This document shows positions 63,187-64,000 of a stretch of 64,000 nt of DNA, in pieces. Positions within the stretch are counted from its first letter, which is position 1. Each line of letters opens with the position of its first letter. The position numbers and the translations under genes were made by a program. This DNA is from B1SED10-225 sp964501415 (GTDB lineage Bacteria > Bacillota_I > Bacilli_A > Izemoplasmatales > Izemoplasmataceae), in NCBI GenBank assembly GCA_964501415.1, contig CAZCSL010000001.1, positions 113,189 through 177,188 on the forward strand, written 5' to 3'. The notes beneath the pieces were generated by a model that did no database searches, was not told the DNA's origin, and worked only from the letters and a program-made list of their open reading frames with translations.

Positions 63187-63619
63187 AAAAGCCACGCATC
63201 TTTACTTTATCGAAGATACCTTAGAAGCTGGCATCGTTTTAACCGGCACAGAAATTAAATCGATTCGCGCCGCCAAAGTCTCCATTCAAGATGCTTACGT
63301 ACGGATCAAAAACCAAGAAGCCTTCATCATCAATATGCACATCGCCAAATTCAAACAAGGCTCACTCTTCAACCATGATGAAACCAAAGAACGCAAACTC
63401 TTACTGCACAAAAGACAAATCATCCGCCTTGAGACCAAAACCAAAAAAGAAGGCGTCACCCTCATTCCTTTATCGGTCTACTTTAAAGAAGGTCTATGCA
63501 AAATAGAAGTCGCCCTAGCCAAGGGTAAAAAACAATTTGACAAGCGTCAAAGCCTAAAAGAAAAAGACCAAAAACGTCGCATGGAAAAAACGCTTGCCAA
63601 CCAAAAACGTCAATATTGA
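63164..63619 (+). CDS. smpB: SsrA-binding protein SmpB
   Basis: Delivers tmRNA to stalled ribosomes. The 151-residue protein has ARNKKATHLYFIEDTLEAGIVLTGTEIKSIRAAKVSIQDAYVRI (typical SmpB start), the HDETKERKLLLHKRQI segment and the basic C-terminal tail KGKKQFDKRQSLKEKDQKRRMEK. ATG 63164 follows GGAGGTCAATCAG within rnr. The -35 of ssrA overlaps its stop codon. Confidence 0.97.
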   Translation: MKTVARNKKATHLYFIEDTLEAGIVLTGTEIKSIRAAKVSIQDAYVRIKNQEAFIINMHIAKFKQGSLFNHDETKERKLLLHKRQIIRLETKTKKEGVTLIPLSVYFKEGLCKIEVALAKGKKQFDKRQSLKEKDQKRRMEKTLANQKRQY

Positions 63620-63645
63620 TATTATAAGTTAAATCATGATATAAT
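63616..63645 (+). promoter_or_regulatory. Promoter of ssrA
   Basis: TTGATA (63616-63621), 18-base spacer, TATAAT (63640-63645), eight bases before the mature 5' end. Confidence 0.75.
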
Positions 63646-63653
63646 ATATGTAC

Positions 63654-63999
63654 GGGGTTGTTCTGGATTCGACAGGGTAGTCAGCGCTTGATAAGCATGT
63701 CTTGGATGCGCAAGTAAAAACGCTAAACGGTATAATAACCGGAAACGAAAATTATGCTTTCGCGGCTTAGATAAAGCCCGACTACACATCTAAATTGCCT
63801 ACGATTTAGATGTTGTAGACAACTTAGTAGGCTTTATAAAAATCGCACCGCCTTAGCGATTTTTATGAACCCAATAAGGCTCGCGTAAAACCCCCTTGTT
63901 CGTTGAGGGGCTTACGTTAAACATTTCAACGGACTAAGCATGTAGAAAGTCAAGTAGCACCTACTTTGGACAGGGGTTCAAATCCCCTCAACTCCACCA
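63654..63999 (+). ncRNA. ssrA: Transfer-messenger RNA (tmRNA)
   Basis: The 5' end GGGGTTGTTCTGGATTCGAC and the 3' end GGTTCAAATCCCCTCAACTCCACCA form the tRNA-like domain (GGGGTTG pairs with CAACTCC) with CCA encoded. The tag frame can be read from AAA 63717 to TAG 63768 as KTLNGIITGNENYAFAA, ending in the AA degradation signal. Pseudoknot-like stems follow the tag (63780-63930). The first tag residues depend on where the ribosome resumes. Confidence 0.96.
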
Positions 64000-64000
64000 A

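Noticed and set aside
63720..63990. Small proteins encoded in the tmRNA region
   Set aside because: The bases belong to the tmRNA tag and pseudoknots; the only supported reading is the short degradation tag.

Overview
The window reads as a stretch of chromosome from an anaerobic, fermentative, low-GC Gram-positive-type bacterium (Bacillota/Mollicutes side of the tree). UGA is an ordinary stop codon here: many genes end in TGA and a release factor 2 gene is present. It is therefore not a UGA=Trp mollicute. The gene orders priA-fmt, hpf-secA-prfB and secG-rnr-smpB-ssrA, together with a T-box leader, a THF riboswitch and CcpA-type cre boxes, all fit this. A lineage near Acholeplasma/Izemoplasma or an early-branching Bacillota is my inference; a 16S or marker-gene tree would be needed to settle it. 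No transposons, phages, CRISPR arrays, tRNAs or rRNAs were seen.

Layout. 1-6.7 kb: a 5'-cut HAD phosphatase, priA, fmt, a PgpA/YutG-type phosphatase, a six-helix membrane protein with a degenerate HD-GYP-like domain, and a LemA-family protein. 6.8-16.3 kb: a complete-looking glutamate fermentation operon (methylaspartate route): glutamate mutase S/L/E, methylaspartate ammonia-lyase, a citrate-lyase-type CitDEF that should act here as citramalate lyase, CitC ligase and a CitX-CitG fusion. It has its own promoter with a cre-like site just downstream. 16.3-20.8 kb: a convergent radical SAM gene, a DUF1189-type membrane protein, and a Leu T-box with leuS. 20.8-26.4 kb: a branched-chain amino acid oxidation operon (leucine dehydrogenase, a P-loop protein, the four-subunit 2-ketoisovalerate:ferredoxin oxidoreductase, butyrate kinase). 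26.4-43.2 kb: a small zinc-ribbon protein, hpf, secA, prfB, YitT, a C-terminal processing protease, recX, then glycogen metabolism (glgB, glgC, a GlgD-GlgA fusion, glgP), an ECF S-component and a cysteine-less peroxiredoxin-like protein.

43.3-50.6 kb: phosphoglucomutase translationally coupled to an unusual RNF complex: RnfC, D, a double-FMN RnfG, E, A, a 60-residue membrane cysteine peptide, and an RnfB reduced to its first Fe-S domain. 50.7-59.9 kb: pyruvate phosphate dikinase, uracil-DNA glycosylase, a THF riboswitch with folT, a GH13 enzyme on the minus strand, gpmI and eno. 59.9-64 kb: a YczE-type membrane protein, secG, rnr, smpB and a complete tmRNA gene ending at the window edge.

Together the genes describe an organism that oxidises glutamate and branched-chain amino acids, passes electrons through reduced ferredoxin to an RNF ion pump, gains ATP from acyl phosphates (butyrate kinase), and stores or mobilises glycogen. 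Pyruvate from citramalate cleavage can be turned to PEP by pyruvate phosphate dikinase and fed into lower glycolysis in reverse (eno, gpmI). cre-like boxes near four promoters suggest common carbon-catabolite control. The most unusual points are the remodelled RNF complex, the GlgD-GlgA fusion and the peroxiredoxin-fold protein with no cysteine.
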